Shown piece by piece: positions 30,028 through 39,010 of a DNA stretch of 64,000 bases (position 1 is its first letter; each line of letters starts with the position of its first letter). Below the pieces are notes generated by a model, which made no database searches, was not told where the DNA came from, and saw only the letters and a list, made by a program, of their open reading frames with translations. The stretch is from an uncultured Schlesneria sp. (GTDB taxonomy: Bacteria; Planctomycetota; Planctomycetia; Planctomycetales; Planctomycetaceae). The position numbers and the translations under genes are program-made. The stretch covers positions 124,001 through 188,000 of the forward strand of contig CAIMFH010000147.1 in the NCBI GenBank assembly GCA_903840265.1, written 5' to 3'.

Positions 30028-30327
30028 ATGCGAATCGATCCTGGCTTCCAAGGGAACCCGCTTAACGGGCGAAAGATCGGACGACCGGTACAGGGATCGT
30101 CTTCCGCCTCAACGTCGCGCACGGACCAAGCCGCGGAATCCGAATCGACGGTCTCGGCCGAAACAGCGGCACTCGTGGGATCGCTGCACGAGATCCCCGA
30201 AGTGCGAGCCGAGGTGATCGAAGAAGTTCGCCGCCGATTAGGCCGTGGCGAATTCATGTCGCGCGACGCCGCCCAGAAAACTGCCGAAGCGATTCTCGCT
30301 GACCTGGCCAGTTTTATCGGTCAATAG
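30028..30327 (+). CDS. FlgM-like anti-sigma factor family protein
   Basis: Small protein of 99 residues. The disordered Ser-rich first half is followed by IPEVRAEVIEEVRRRLGRGEFMSRDAAQKTAEAILADL, which matches the FlgM C-terminal pattern of a helix, a GxY/F turn and a final helix that binds sigma-28. In flagellated bacteria FlgM holds FliA inactive until the hook is complete. No flagellar gene is in this window, but planctomycetes have flagellated swarmer cells and scattered flagellar genes. The start ATG at 30028 gives MRIDPGFQGNPL. Assignment by motif; the partner sigma factor is inferred. Confidence 0.75.
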   Translation: MRIDPGFQGNPLNGRKIGRPVQGSSSASTSRTDQAAESESTVSAETAALVGSLHEIPEVRAEVIEEVRRRLGRGEFMSRDAAQKTAEAILADLASFIGQ

Positions 30328-30608
30328 TTGGTGTTCGGACGCTTAGCCGGTTTGAAGTCTCATCTTGGAACCGCGCGGCAATTGGCCTGCGCGACGAGTT
30401 CAGATTTTCCGGCCTGTCCAGATGTGCTCATCGAAGATTCGGAAACGTGCCAGTCGCACGCCACGAGTATCGATCTCTAGCATAGCCCACCACGAAGAGT
30501 TGGGAGAGTGGCTTCGGCTGTGCCCAGCGTCGTTCTGTCACATCGCTGACCGCCCCTGGTGTTGAACGATATCTGCAGGCCAACACCAAGGACGTTCGAT
30601 CCGCCAGA

Positions 30609-32240
30609 TTACTTCAGATCTCGCTGATATTGCAGGAATTCAGCCGAGGTTTCGATGGGAGCACGTGAACCGGGATTCCCGGTCGTTCGCTTTGACGGGC
30701 GATCGGCTGCCATCCGTTGGCTGTTCACAGAATCGGTTGCCTGGAGCAGATCTCCCATGAAACGGTCGCTGGCCTGCTTGACGATGATCACTCGGTCCGG
30801 CTTCCCCGGCACCTTGGATCGCACGATACAAACGACTTCTGCTCCGGCGAATTCTTCAGGAACCTGATTCGATGTACCGCCGCTGGCGCCGGCGCGATCG
30901 AGATTGTTCAGTTGCTCAGCGAGCATTCGGCCGATCGCGTCGTCGTCCGTCGATTCGAAGGCGGACTCGGGAATCATTGTTTCGGGAGTGGCTCGCTTCA
31001 ACTCGTCCAAGGTCGCGATCGGAGCATTGGCTGGCTGCGGGCGTGAGCGAGGCAAAAGATGCGGAAAGCCGGCTTTCTCCACCAGTTGCAGGATTGGTTG
31101 CAAGCCGGTGTACAGTCCGCGGGGCTGTTCTGGATCTGCCGCGATACAAACACCAACCAGCTCATCGTCGCGGAACAGTCCGCCACCAGATCGCCCTTTG
31201 ATGGGTCGAATGGTGCATTCCAAGTTTTCGGGACCGCGGTATTTGTTGATCCTAGTCAAGTCGACGTTCTCGCGAGAAGGATTGTCCCCGCTGCTGCAGC
31301 CAATGCTGAACAAGGGTTCGCCCACAGCCAAGGCTCCAGCCGAAATCCCGAGTGGCATGCTGGACAGGCGTCGTGAATAGTTGATGCTCACCAGGCTCAC
31401 GTCGGCATCCATATCGGTCAGCAGCACGCGACCAGCGACCGTTTCCGGCTTGGCCGATTTTGGATTCGTGTAGAGATCGATTTCGATCACAGCACTGCTG
31501 GACAGCTTACGGAAGATGTGGCCGCACGACAGAATGATCGCCTGTCCGGGTTGGCTTTCGATAATCGTTCCGGAACCGTAGTTAATTGCCGAACCATCCT
31601 TCACGCGAATTCGTACGCTTGATCGTAGGGCATCTTGTTCTGGTGGTTGACCGCGGAAGACCGCGTCACCGATTTCTGGTTGCGCTTTGGCGTTGTTCCC
31701 AAGATCGAATCCAGAAAATGGAGACTGGCGTGACTCTTTTGTGATCGGCGTCAACGGAACGGCAGGCCCCAGGCCACCCGGTTTGGAATTATTACGTTGA
31801 GGTGGCGTTGGATCGGCGACCTGAAGATCTTTCGGCAGTCGACTGATCATCTTCCGCAATTGTTGTTCGGTGGTGATTCCACTGACGCGATCCAGTTCCT
31901 TGCCATTCGCGACCAGCACGAAACAGGGAATCGATGAGACGCCATATTTGCTCGCCAGCGCGGGCTCACGATCGACGTCGACCTTGCGAACGGGCAGGTG
32001 CTGACGCTCCAGCTTCGAGACAATAGAACTCATCTGCTGACAGGGGCCACACCAGGTCGCGGTGAAGTCCAGCAGGATATTATCGGGATCGGCGGCGCTC
32101 GCACGACCGCAACTGAAAGCCAGTGCGAAGGCAAACAGCAGTTTCCAAGAAGCTGAAGTAGAGTAATGAGATCGGGGGACAACGGCGAGATTGGCGGAGC
32201 TAACCACCAGCGACTGCGAGCGCAAAACTGTCCGCTGCAT
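30609..32240 (-). CDS. Secreted thioredoxin - trypsin-like protease fusion
   Basis: Exported protein of 543 residues. The ATG at 32240 follows GGAGG and opens a signal region ending SCGRASA. A thioredoxin domain comes first, with TATWCGPCQQM near residues 61-70 and GVSSIPCFVLVANG containing the cis-Pro. A Pro-rich linker leads to a trypsin-like domain. Its His is in ILSCGHIFRK (near 240), its Asp in DADVSLVSI and its Ser in KGRSGGGLF (near 350). The Ser motif is altered from the usual GDSGGP to GRSGGG. The C-terminal 150 residues are low in motif. The gene at 9081-12161 has both domains in the reverse order. Role inferred: envelope redox and protein quality control. Confidence 0.85.
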   Translation of the reverse strand: MQRTVLRSQSLVVSSANLAVVPRSHYSTSASWKLLFAFALAFSCGRASAADPDNILLDFTATWCGPCQQMSSIVSKLERQHLPVRKVDVDREPALASKYGVSSIPCFVLVANGKELDRVSGITTEQQLRKMISRLPKDLQVADPTPPQRNNSKPGGLGPAVPLTPITKESRQSPFSGFDLGNNAKAQPEIGDAVFRGQPPEQDALRSSVRIRVKDGSAINYGSGTIIESQPGQAIILSCGHIFRKLSSSAVIEIDLYTNPKSAKPETVAGRVLLTDMDADVSLVSINYSRRLSSMPLGISAGALAVGEPLFSIGCSSGDNPSRENVDLTRINKYRGPENLECTIRPIKGRSGGGLFRDDELVGVCIAADPEQPRGLYTGLQPILQLVEKAGFPHLLPRSRPQPANAPIATLDELKRATPETMIPESAFESTDDDAIGRMLAEQLNNLDRAGASGGTSNQVPEEFAGAEVVCIVRSKVPGKPDRVIIVKQASDRFMGDLLQATDSVNSQRMAADRPSKRTTGNPGSRAPIETSAEFLQYQRDLK

Positions 32241-32754
32241 AAATTCGGCCTCCGTGCCTTTTGTAGTTTTTTCCAAATTCCACCGCAGGGTCGCGGCACA
32301 ATTTACAATGACCTGATCGTTGCCATCCTAGCTTCAATCGAGTCACTGGATGCGGTCTGAAACGCTTGTTTTCGGGCGTTTCTCGCTGATTAGTCGACGA
32401 TGGCAAGGGACCAGAATCCAGCGGTCACTTGCCTGTCCCCCCCGTCGACAGACAGCTCATCCACATCGTCAGAAACATTACGCACGTGGCATGCCACTGT
32501 ACATCAAAAACAACCTCTGGACACGATGTCTCGCTGCTGCTACTTTCCGCCGCGTCGGATGGTTTCTCCCGAAACTTTAGCTATTTACAAGAGTCGGCGA
32601 CATTTTCAGCGATGGACCTATCGGTGATTGACCGGGGCACGTCCTGCGGATGCTTCGTCTCGCTGATAGCAGGATCGTTTTTGGCACGATGCCAACAAGC
32701 AAACCCTTCGATCATGGTTTGTGTTTCGTTCGCCACCCAAGGATGGAGTTTGTC
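32241..32754. other. 514-base divergent intergenic region
   Basis: Only short ORFs are present and none looks like a protein. Both flanking genes point outward, so promoters must lie here, but I find no convincing -35/-10 pair. An RBS-like GGATGGAG at 32741-32748 serves the plus-strand gene. Confidence 0.4.
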
Positions 32755-33885
32755 GTGCGAACCCTGAAATTGTTCGTGACCGTTTTATTCGCTGTCCTAT
32801 CCCTGTCGGCGGCCTCGCAATCTCATGCCATCGAGAACGTGCGCGGCAAGCCGTATCACCTGACACAGAAGCATGGGCCATGGATGATCATGGTGACCAG
32901 CTTTCGAAATGTGCGTGATGAAGACCTGCGGAAGGATGGCTTGACTGCCGAACAAGCGGCAGCCGAGTTGGTCTTTGAACTTCGCGAAAAGGGAATTCCA
33001 GCCTACTCGTTCTCGCAAGATGCCGTGAAAGGCCAGATTGATACTCACGACCGCCTGGGTCGCGATGATCGCCGAATCTATGCCGCGCAGCGCGACATGA
33101 TTTGCGTGCTGGCGGGCAACTACGAAGCGATCGACGACAGCGTTGGCCAGAAGACACTCCTCTTCGTAAAGAAGTTCCATCCCAAGTTCTTGAAAGACAC
33201 CAAGAGCGGTGCCATCGTGCGAGCCGATTCGGCCCAGCGCGGTCCGCTGATGGGTGCGTTCATGACCATCAATCCGCTCGTCGATCCTAAAGATGTCGTT
33301 CAGACCACAGTGGACAAGGAAACGAAATTCCTGAATTCTCATACCAGCTTTCCGCTCATCAAGAACCAGCACAAATATACGGTGCAAGTGGCGACGTTCG
33401 CGGGCAAATCCGCCACTCCACTCGGAAACAGCACCTATCGCGGCCGTGAAGGCTCGTTCGAGTCTAAGATTGCCGGTGAGACTGGATTTAACCTGGCTCG
33501 CGCCGCCGACGACGCCGACCAACTTGCGGTGTACTTGCGAAGCAAGAAGTCACCGGGAGCGAAAACGGCATTAAGTGAAGCCTATGTCTATCACGACAAG
33601 TTCCAATCGATCGTGACGATCGGTGGCTTTGATTCGCCAGATGACCCGCAGATTCGTGTCGTCGGCCAGTACTACAGCCCCAAGTGGGAGCCTGATCTGC
33701 GTGCAGTCAGCCAGGCTCGCCGAGCCACCGGCGCAGAGTTGACCGAAGAAGAAAAGGAACAGTTGCCAAAGGTCAGGACGAATCACACGGAGTATCTGCC
33801 AAGTGCCACTGCAGGCGGAGCACCAATACAGTTTTGGACATTTGATACGGCGCCCAAGGTGATCCCGGTGCCACGCATCAAGTAA
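32755..33885 (+). CDS. Secreted planctomycete-type hypothetical protein
   Basis: I recognise no named family. GTG at 32755 with GGATGGAG six bases upstream gives a good signal peptide (RTLKLFVTVLFAVLSLSAASQSHA) and 376 residues; ATG at 32743 is in frame and possible. The mature protein repeats a theme: GPWMIMVTSFR...AAAELVFELREKGIPAYSFSQD is followed by HKYTVQVATFAG...DADQLAVYLRSKK. Each half has the beta-alpha pattern of SPOR-like repeats (sequence such as VQVATFAG is typical), so two divergent SPOR-like modules are possible, which would bind peptidoglycan. This is tentative. A strong terminator follows the gene. Confidence 0.7.
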   Translation: MRTLKLFVTVLFAVLSLSAASQSHAIENVRGKPYHLTQKHGPWMIMVTSFRNVRDEDLRKDGLTAEQAAAELVFELREKGIPAYSFSQDAVKGQIDTHDRLGRDDRRIYAAQRDMICVLAGNYEAIDDSVGQKTLLFVKKFHPKFLKDTKSGAIVRADSAQRGPLMGAFMTINPLVDPKDVVQTTVDKETKFLNSHTSFPLIKNQHKYTVQVATFAGKSATPLGNSTYRGREGSFESKIAGETGFNLARAADDADQLAVYLRSKKSPGAKTALSEAYVYHDKFQSIVTIGGFDSPDDPQIRVVGQYYSPKWEPDLRAVSQARRATGAELTEEEKEQLPKVRTNHTEYLPSATAGGAPIQFWTFDTAPKVIPVPRIK

Positions 33886-33915
33886 GTCGATCGAATCTGC
33901 TGACCTCATTCCTCG

Positions 33916-33950
33916 AACTCCACGGTGGCTCACTCCACCGTGGAGTTTTT
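33916..33950 (+). terminator. Intrinsic terminator
   Basis: Perfect 13-bp stem AACTCCACGGTGG / CCACCGTGGAGTT with a 6-base loop and a T-run (TTTTTG) at the end. It ends the secreted-protein gene that stops at 33885. Confidence 0.85.
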
Positions 33951-34083
33951 GCATTCCAGGCCGATCATTCGCCTGCGAACGCCAGTAATTTGCATTCAGC
34001 AACTCACAGCAGAGAATTCATTTCGCTCGTGCTATTCTGTGTCGACTGTCACCAAACGTTTCGACACCAAGGAATCACGACTC

Positions 34084-35190
34084 ATGAGCGACCGCGTTTG
34101 CCGCTGGGGAATTCTTTCGACCGCCAACATCGCCCGTAAGAACTGGCTCGCCATCCGAAATACCGGGAACGCCGTCGTCACCGTGGTCGGTAGCCGCAAG
34201 ATCGAGAAAAGCCAGCAGTTCATCAATGAATGTCAGGCATCGGCTCCATTCGCAAAGGTGCCGGAAGCATGCGGCAGTTACGACGAACTGCTGAAGCGCG
34301 ATGACGTGGATGCGGTCTATATTCCGCTGCCGACAGGCGTCCGCAAGGAATGGGTGATCAAGGCCGCCAACGCCGGTAAGCACGTCCTGTGCGAAAAGCC
34401 GGTCGGAGTTTCCGCCGCGGATGTTGTCGAGATGCTCGCGGCCTGCAAGAAGAACAACGTGCAGTTCATGGACGGTGTGATGTTCATGCATAGCCAGCGA
34501 CTAACCAAGTTACGCGAAGTTCTGGATGACGGCGAGAGTGTCGGTAAGCTGCGACGGATCTGTTCGCAGTTCAGCTTCTGTGCCACGGATGAATTCGTGT
34601 CGAGTAACATTCGTGGCAGCGGCGGCCTCGAGCCACTTGGCTGCCTCGGCGACCTGGGCTGGTATAACATCCGGTTCACGCTGTGGGCGATGAAGTACCA
34701 GACCCCTCAGAAGGTCAGTGGTCGTTTACTGACGCAGGCTGGACGAACCGGCGACGGGGACGTTCCGATGGAGTTTTCGGGCGAGCTGTTCTTCGCAGAC
34801 GGCGTCTCGGCCAGCTTCTACTGTTCGTTCCTCAACGAAAATCAGCAGTGGGTGAACCTCAGCGGTTCGAAGGGGTACATTCATGTCCCCAGCTTCGTTT
34901 GCCCTTACTACGGCAGCGAAGTTTCGTTCGATGTGAACAACACAAAGTTCGTCACGCAAGGTTGCGACTTCAACATGGAAGAGCATACGCGACGAGTGGC
35001 GATTGCAGAGTACGGCAACAGCTCGCCGAATGCTCAGGAAACGAATCTGTTCCGCAACTTCTCCAAGCTGGCCCTGTCTGGTAAGCCCGACGAATCGTGG
35101 GGCCAGATCGCCCTGCAAACTCAACGCGTCATCGAAGCGACTGTGGCTTCTGCACGGCAGGACGGAAAATTAGTCGCCGTCGAAGCGTGA
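34084..35190 (+). CDS. Gfo/Idh/MocA family NAD(P)-dependent oxidoreductase
   Basis: Predicted sugar or polyol dehydrogenase, 368 residues, starting at the ATG at 34084; the track ORF runs 53 codons into the upstream terminator. The Rossmann part has RWGILSTANIARKNW and VVTVVGSRK, and VDAVYIPLPTGVRKEWVIKAANAGKHVLCEKPVG carries the EKP motif with the catalytic-type Lys. The C-terminal domain, including GGLEPLGCLGDLGWYNIRF, is the alpha/beta substrate domain. The substrate is not decided; planctomycetes carry many paralogues acting on sugars and glycosides. There is no Tat or other signal, so it is cytoplasmic. Flanked by strong terminators on both sides, it is a single-gene unit. Confidence 0.92.
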   Translation: MSDRVCRWGILSTANIARKNWLAIRNTGNAVVTVVGSRKIEKSQQFINECQASAPFAKVPEACGSYDELLKRDDVDAVYIPLPTGVRKEWVIKAANAGKHVLCEKPVGVSAADVVEMLAACKKNNVQFMDGVMFMHSQRLTKLREVLDDGESVGKLRRICSQFSFCATDEFVSSNIRGSGGLEPLGCLGDLGWYNIRFTLWAMKYQTPQKVSGRLLTQAGRTGDGDVPMEFSGELFFADGVSASFYCSFLNENQQWVNLSGSKGYIHVPSFVCPYYGSEVSFDVNNTKFVTQGCDFNMEEHTRRVAIAEYGNSSPNAQETNLFRNFSKLALSGKPDESWGQIALQTQRVIEATVASARQDGKLVAVEA

Positions 35191-35212
35191 ATCCTGAGAT
35201 CCAAGCAGTTTC

Positions 35213-35254
35213 AAAAAGATCCAGCTAAGGCGCGAGGCTTAGCTGGATCTTTTT
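35213..35254 (+). terminator. Intrinsic terminator after the Gfo/Idh/MocA gene
   Basis: A 17-base stem AAAAAGATCCAGCTAAG / CTTAGCTGGATCTTTTT with an 8-base loop, ending in a T-run, 23 bases after the stop. A-tract and T-tract on opposite sides make it usable in both directions. Confidence 0.9.
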
Positions 35255-35472
35255 TTGAATCACGAACGGACACCTGCAATGGCATCCACATTTGCTGATC
35301 ATCCCAACCTGAACTCCGGCTGAATTTTTTGCAGAGCCAGGCGCGGACCGATACCATTTCTCGTTCTAGGAGTTAGATCCGCACACCTACTCAGGTCCGA
35401 CGCGGATTGGCTTCGTTCATTTCGACCGCGTGAACTGGATACGTTTTCATTCCATCAATTGAAAGAAGCCTG

Positions 35473-36159
35473 ATGAGTCATTTGATCCACACACCCAACC
35501 GCCGTCTCTTTCTAGGAACTCTCGGCGCTGCGTTCTTCACGACGCGAGGATTGTTTGCCGAACAACTGCTGCTGCCATCGCCATCACTGACCGAAGGCCC
35601 CTTCTATCCGGACAAGCTGCCGCTTGATCAGGACAACGATCTGATCATCATCAAGGACAGCACCACTCCGGCAGTGGGAACAATCACACACCTGACAGGT
35701 AGAGTGCTGACCGCGTCAGGCGAACCGGTCAACAACGCCACGGTCGAGATCTGGCAGTGCGATGCGAACGCTGTGTATTTGCATTCGCGCGACAGCACTC
35801 CGAAGGCCGCTCAACAAGATCGTCACTTCCAGGGGTTTGGCCGCTTCACAACGGCAACTGCCGGTGAGTATCGCTTCCGGACAATCAAGCCCGTTCCGTA
35901 TCCAGGTCGTCCGTCTCCACACATCCACGTGAAGGTCAAGAAGGGAGATCGCGAGCTGCTGGTCACTCAGATCTTCATTCGTGATCATGAAGGAAACGGA
36001 CGCGATGGCGTCTTCAGTGGACTGAACGATGTCGTTGACAAGGAACTCGTCATGGCCGATTTCAATCCGGTGAAAGACTCCAAGATCGGCGAAGTTCAAG
36101 CTCAGTTCGATATCATCCTGGGACGGACTCCAGACGAACGCTCGATCCGCTCTCAGTAG
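35473..36159 (+). CDS. Exported intradiol ring-cleavage dioxygenase
   Basis: Non-haem Fe(III) dioxygenase of the protocatechuate 3,4-dioxygenase/catechol 1,2-dioxygenase family; cleaves catechol-type rings between the hydroxyls. A Tat-like signal (NRRLFLGTLGAAFFTTRGLFA) opens the protein. The four expected iron ligands can be placed: Tyr102 (AVYLH), Tyr143 (PVPYPG), and His150 and His152 (SPHIHVKV). FRTIKPVPYPG matches the family. Length is 228. It is alone; no ring-hydroxylase or muconate genes are adjacent, so the substrate is unknown. The ATG at 35473 follows GAAAGAAG. An exported form, rather than cytoplasmic, is common for the planctomycete versions. Confidence 0.88.
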   Translation: MSHLIHTPNRRLFLGTLGAAFFTTRGLFAEQLLLPSPSLTEGPFYPDKLPLDQDNDLIIIKDSTTPAVGTITHLTGRVLTASGEPVNNATVEIWQCDANAVYLHSRDSTPKAAQQDRHFQGFGRFTTATAGEYRFRTIKPVPYPGRPSPHIHVKVKKGDRELLVTQIFIRDHEGNGRDGVFSGLNDVVDKELVMADFNPVKDSKIGEVQAQFDIILGRTPDERSIRSQ

Positions 36160-36228
36160 TTGCTCACCCTTTCACATCAACTTCGCTCCGCATCATCACG
36201 TCGCCTCCGCATCTGTTAAGGTCATCTC

Positions 36229-36870
36229 ATGAGATTCACTCGCTTGGCAAGTTGGACTGCTGGATTGGTCGTTGCAATCGGTGTTACGGGATCTGTGGAT
36301 GCCCAACCGCCAGGGCGACCCGGTCGGGGACAAGGGCCAGACGCGAACAGCGTCGATGCCGCTGTCAAAAAACTGATGTCACTCGATACCGACGGTGATG
36401 GCAAACTGACACTCACTGAAGTGACAGATCAGCGACTTCAGCCATTGCTGAAGCGGGCCGATGCGAACAACGATGGAATAATCACCAAGGAAGAACTGAC
36501 GGCCCAGATCACGAAAGAAAGCGCGAACAGCCAACGCGGCGGGGCGGCAGGAGGCCCTGGCGGATTTGGTGGTGGGCCTGGTGGTGGCGGTGGACCGGGA
36601 GGCCCAGGTGGTCGTGGACCTGGTGGACCACCACAACCCGGTCAAGTGCTGCCGCCGTTCCTGCAGGACGAACTGCAATTGACCGAGACTCAGCGTCGCG
36701 ACCTTCAAGATCTTCAGAAGGACGTTGATGCTCGGCTCGGCAAGATCCTGACATCAGACCAGCAACAGCAACTGCGTCAAATGCAAAATCGCGGCCCCGG
36801 TGGACCGGGCGGGCCAGGTGGGCCTGGAGGCCCCGGAGCAGGTGGTCGGGCACGTCCCCAACAACGCTAA
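36229..36870 (+). CDS. Secreted EF-hand protein with Gly-rich collagen-like tracts
   Basis: Exported protein of 213 residues: signal peptide RFTRLASWTAGLVVAIGVTGSVDA, then an EF-hand pair, with loops DTDGDGKLTLTE (calcium-binding pattern D-x-D-x-D-G) and DANNDGIITKEE. A long Gly/Pro tract (GGPGGFGGGPGGGGGPGGPGG) and a second near the C-terminus flank a helical part with LQDELQLTETQRRDLQDLQKD. Such EF-hand/Gly-rich proteins are numerous in planctomycetes and have no known function. Ca2+ binding follows from the motif. It lies 69 bases downstream of the dioxygenase gene, on the same strand. Confidence 0.8.
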   Translation: MRFTRLASWTAGLVVAIGVTGSVDAQPPGRPGRGQGPDANSVDAAVKKLMSLDTDGDGKLTLTEVTDQRLQPLLKRADANNDGIITKEELTAQITKESANSQRGGAAGGPGGFGGGPGGGGGPGGPGGRGPGGPPQPGQVLPPFLQDELQLTETQRRDLQDLQKDVDARLGKILTSDQQQQLRQMQNRGPGGPGGPGGPGGPGAGGRARPQQR

Positions 36871-36917
36871 ATGACGTTGCGCAATTCTGCTCGCGGGTTC
36901 GCATCAAGCTGGGTGCC

Positions 36918-36953
36918 ATGGTTTTGGAGTCCGCGATATGACTCCAAAACCAT
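36918..36953. terminator. Perfect hairpin between convergent genes
   Basis: A 14-base stem ATGGTTTTGGAGTC / GACTCCAAAACCAT around an 8-base loop, between the stops at 36870 (+) and 37001 (-). Probably a bidirectional terminator; the T-run within the stem can act in either direction. Confidence 0.7.
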
Positions 36954-37000
36954 CCACACGGCGATACATCATACCGGTTCCCCGGCCGCGACAACGCAGA

Positions 37001-38773
37001 CTAAGGCGTTGGTGCTAGTTTGACGGGAGCCGTGGGTGGAGCATCGGTCGTTGGTGAAGCGGCGGTCTTGGTTGGAGTGTTTCCCGCGGGTGGTTTGGGA
37101 TTGAAGTGACCATGCGCGGTATTCAACGTCCCGATGATCTCAGCGACACGATCCTGAACTTGTACTGGCTGCTTGATCGCCAGGCAGTGGCCGAGTTGCA
37201 GTACCGATCCACGTTGGCTGTCCCAACCTGCGACCATCTCTGGCAGACTGTGCATCAGATCTTGTTTGGCGGTCTGATCTTGCACCACATAGATCCGCTG
37301 CACAAGAAGGGGTGGCTCCGATGCTCTTGGAGGATCAGCCTTCTCACGCAGATCATTCAAGAGGTTGGTAATCTCGACGTGGCTGCGCTGTGTTTGTCGG
37401 ATGACTAGCAAACCACTGCCCAGCGGCTCCACTGTTCCGCCGTCTCCGTCGATCGACATCCATGTTCCGGCAGTGCTTTTCTCGATGATCGGTACCAGTT
37501 CCTTCGCATTTCCGCTGATGTCGGCGCTATTGTAAATCAGCACTTCCAATTCTTCGTTCGCCCTGGCTTGAGTCGTCACGATCAGAGTTCCCTCGTGAAC
37601 CAGATACGTCAGTCCCAATGGTGAGAGCAAATGCTTCAACACGACATTCAGAGCGATCGGTTTGTCGGGAGTCGTGACCTGCTGGTCGATGGCGACCCCT
37701 TCGTCGGCGAAGGCTTGCTGGTCGAGCCAGAAGCGGACGCCGAGCGACTTGGCGATTCCCTGCAAGACGCCGTCCAAGGGATGGTCTTCAATAGCTAATG
37801 TGTTTGGCTCGGCCAGAGCCCTGACAATCGCGGTATCCTCTTCGGCGGGGTAACCGGCCCGTCGAACGCTGATTGATTTCGACTTCACGCCGTGGACCAG
37901 CATTCCTTCCAACGCCTGAAGTAGCGAATGGACTTGAGACTGGCCGCGGTAGTTCTGGCGAACGATCAAGCGACCGGGCAGGGCGGTCAGATCTCCACCT
38001 TCACCTTCAGTCGCTTGCCATGTGACAGCACAAGCCGACTGAATCAATTCCATCAGTGCCGTTTCCGCTCGCAGAATCGGCTGTGCGATCGGCCACCCCT
38101 TGCCAACCGGCGAGACCGGCGGATAGGCACCCATTCCTCCGCCTCCCATGCCGCCACCGTATTGGGCAAGCAGAGATGGCTGTGCGGCATCATCGTCGTT
38201 GGGAACACTGAACATCCCACCACCACCGCCGCCACCCATGCCGCCGCCCATTCCACCACCGAGGACTCCGCCCGGCTCAGCAGGCTGCCAATTCACGGCT
38301 TCGAGTTGCGGTTCGAGCACTTTGCAAAGGGCCGAGACGTCGTAGGTTCGTGTGAAGAGTGTCTCTTTGATTTTCTCGCGCGTCGAAACTTCCAAGACAC
38401 CGGATTGCCCCTGCCAGTCGAGGCCCAACGGGGTTAGCAGGAAATACAGAGCAGTCTCGACAGTCATCTCGCCAAGATTCAAGGTGATCTGGAGATCCGT
38501 CGAAATCCCTTCCTCGGCGAAGGCAACGGTATCGATCCACAAGCCGATCTCTGCTTGAGTTGTCACGCTCGTCAAGACATCGCGCAACGTGGCGTCGGTC
38601 CATTGAACCTTGATCTTCTTCTGCATTGATTGCAGTAACTTCTGCTCGGCCTTTCGCGCAACAAGAGTGGAAGCCGTTAAATCGGGCCCGGCCGTCGGGG
38701 GTTCGTCAGCAATGGCCATCGATGCGGCCATCGACCAGACGTAACAAGTCATCACAGCCCAACGGTACAACAT
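37001..38773 (-). CDS. Secreted protein with repeated STN-like domains
   Basis: Exported protein of 590 residues. The ATG at 38773 follows GAGGA; the signal peptide is TCYVWSMAASMAIA. At least two copies of a short STN-like domain are visible: IKVQWTDATLRDVLTSVTTQAEIGLWIDTVAF...TVETALYFLLTPLGLDWQ (about 52-120) and LDGVLQGIAKSLGVRFWLDQQAF...ALNVVLKHLLSPLGLTYLVHEG further on. Between them a Gly/Met-rich linker (LGGGMGGGMGGGGGGGMF) occurs. Pro/Thr-rich residues end the protein. STN domains open secretin and TonB-receptor proteins, but no pore domain follows here. Function unknown; perhaps peptidoglycan or scaffold binding. Monocistronic. Confidence 0.75.
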   Translation of the reverse strand: MLYRWAVMTCYVWSMAASMAIADEPPTAGPDLTASTLVARKAEQKLLQSMQKKIKVQWTDATLRDVLTSVTTQAEIGLWIDTVAFAEEGISTDLQITLNLGEMTVETALYFLLTPLGLDWQGQSGVLEVSTREKIKETLFTRTYDVSALCKVLEPQLEAVNWQPAEPGGVLGGGMGGGMGGGGGGGMFSVPNDDDAAQPSLLAQYGGGMGGGGMGAYPPVSPVGKGWPIAQPILRAETALMELIQSACAVTWQATEGEGGDLTALPGRLIVRQNYRGQSQVHSLLQALEGMLVHGVKSKSISVRRAGYPAEEDTAIVRALAEPNTLAIEDHPLDGVLQGIAKSLGVRFWLDQQAFADEGVAIDQQVTTPDKPIALNVVLKHLLSPLGLTYLVHEGTLIVTTQARANEELEVLIYNSADISGNAKELVPIIEKSTAGTWMSIDGDGGTVEPLGSGLLVIRQTQRSHVEITNLLNDLREKADPPRASEPPLLVQRIYVVQDQTAKQDLMHSLPEMVAGWDSQRGSVLQLGHCLAIKQPVQVQDRVAEIIGTLNTAHGHFNPKPPAGNTPTKTAASPTTDAPPTAPVKLAPTP

Positions 38774-38915
38774 GATGTTTCCTCAGTGAGCCTGGTAGAG
38801 CGCTCGATGTGTGCAGAGGTGGTGACGTGAACGGTCGCGAACGGCCGTCGCCAGGATTGTACCCGAGCCGCGACGTTTGCAAGAGAAAAACTTGAATCGG
38901 GGTATGAGTGGAGGC

Positions 38916-38938
38916 GGCAAACTCCGTGCGCCGTCTAC
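38916..38938. repeat. Intergenic hairpin repeat, copy 2
   Basis: GGCAAACTCCGTGCGCCGTCTAC resembles the unit at 15561-15583 (GGCACACGGAGTGTGCCGTCTAC) with the central five bases inverted. It lies in the intergenic region between the STN protein gene and the DUF1552 gene. Confidence 0.4.
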
Positions 38939-39010
38939 ACTGACCGAACCGAGCCGAAGAGCATTATGATAATCTGAAGCATAACCTGGGATCTCGAAGA
39001 CCCGCCTAGC

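Noticed and set aside
30365-30565. Plus-strand ORF of 66 codons after the FlgM-like gene
   Set aside because: Composition and reading frame give no protein-like pattern; it is intergenic in a 281-base gap.
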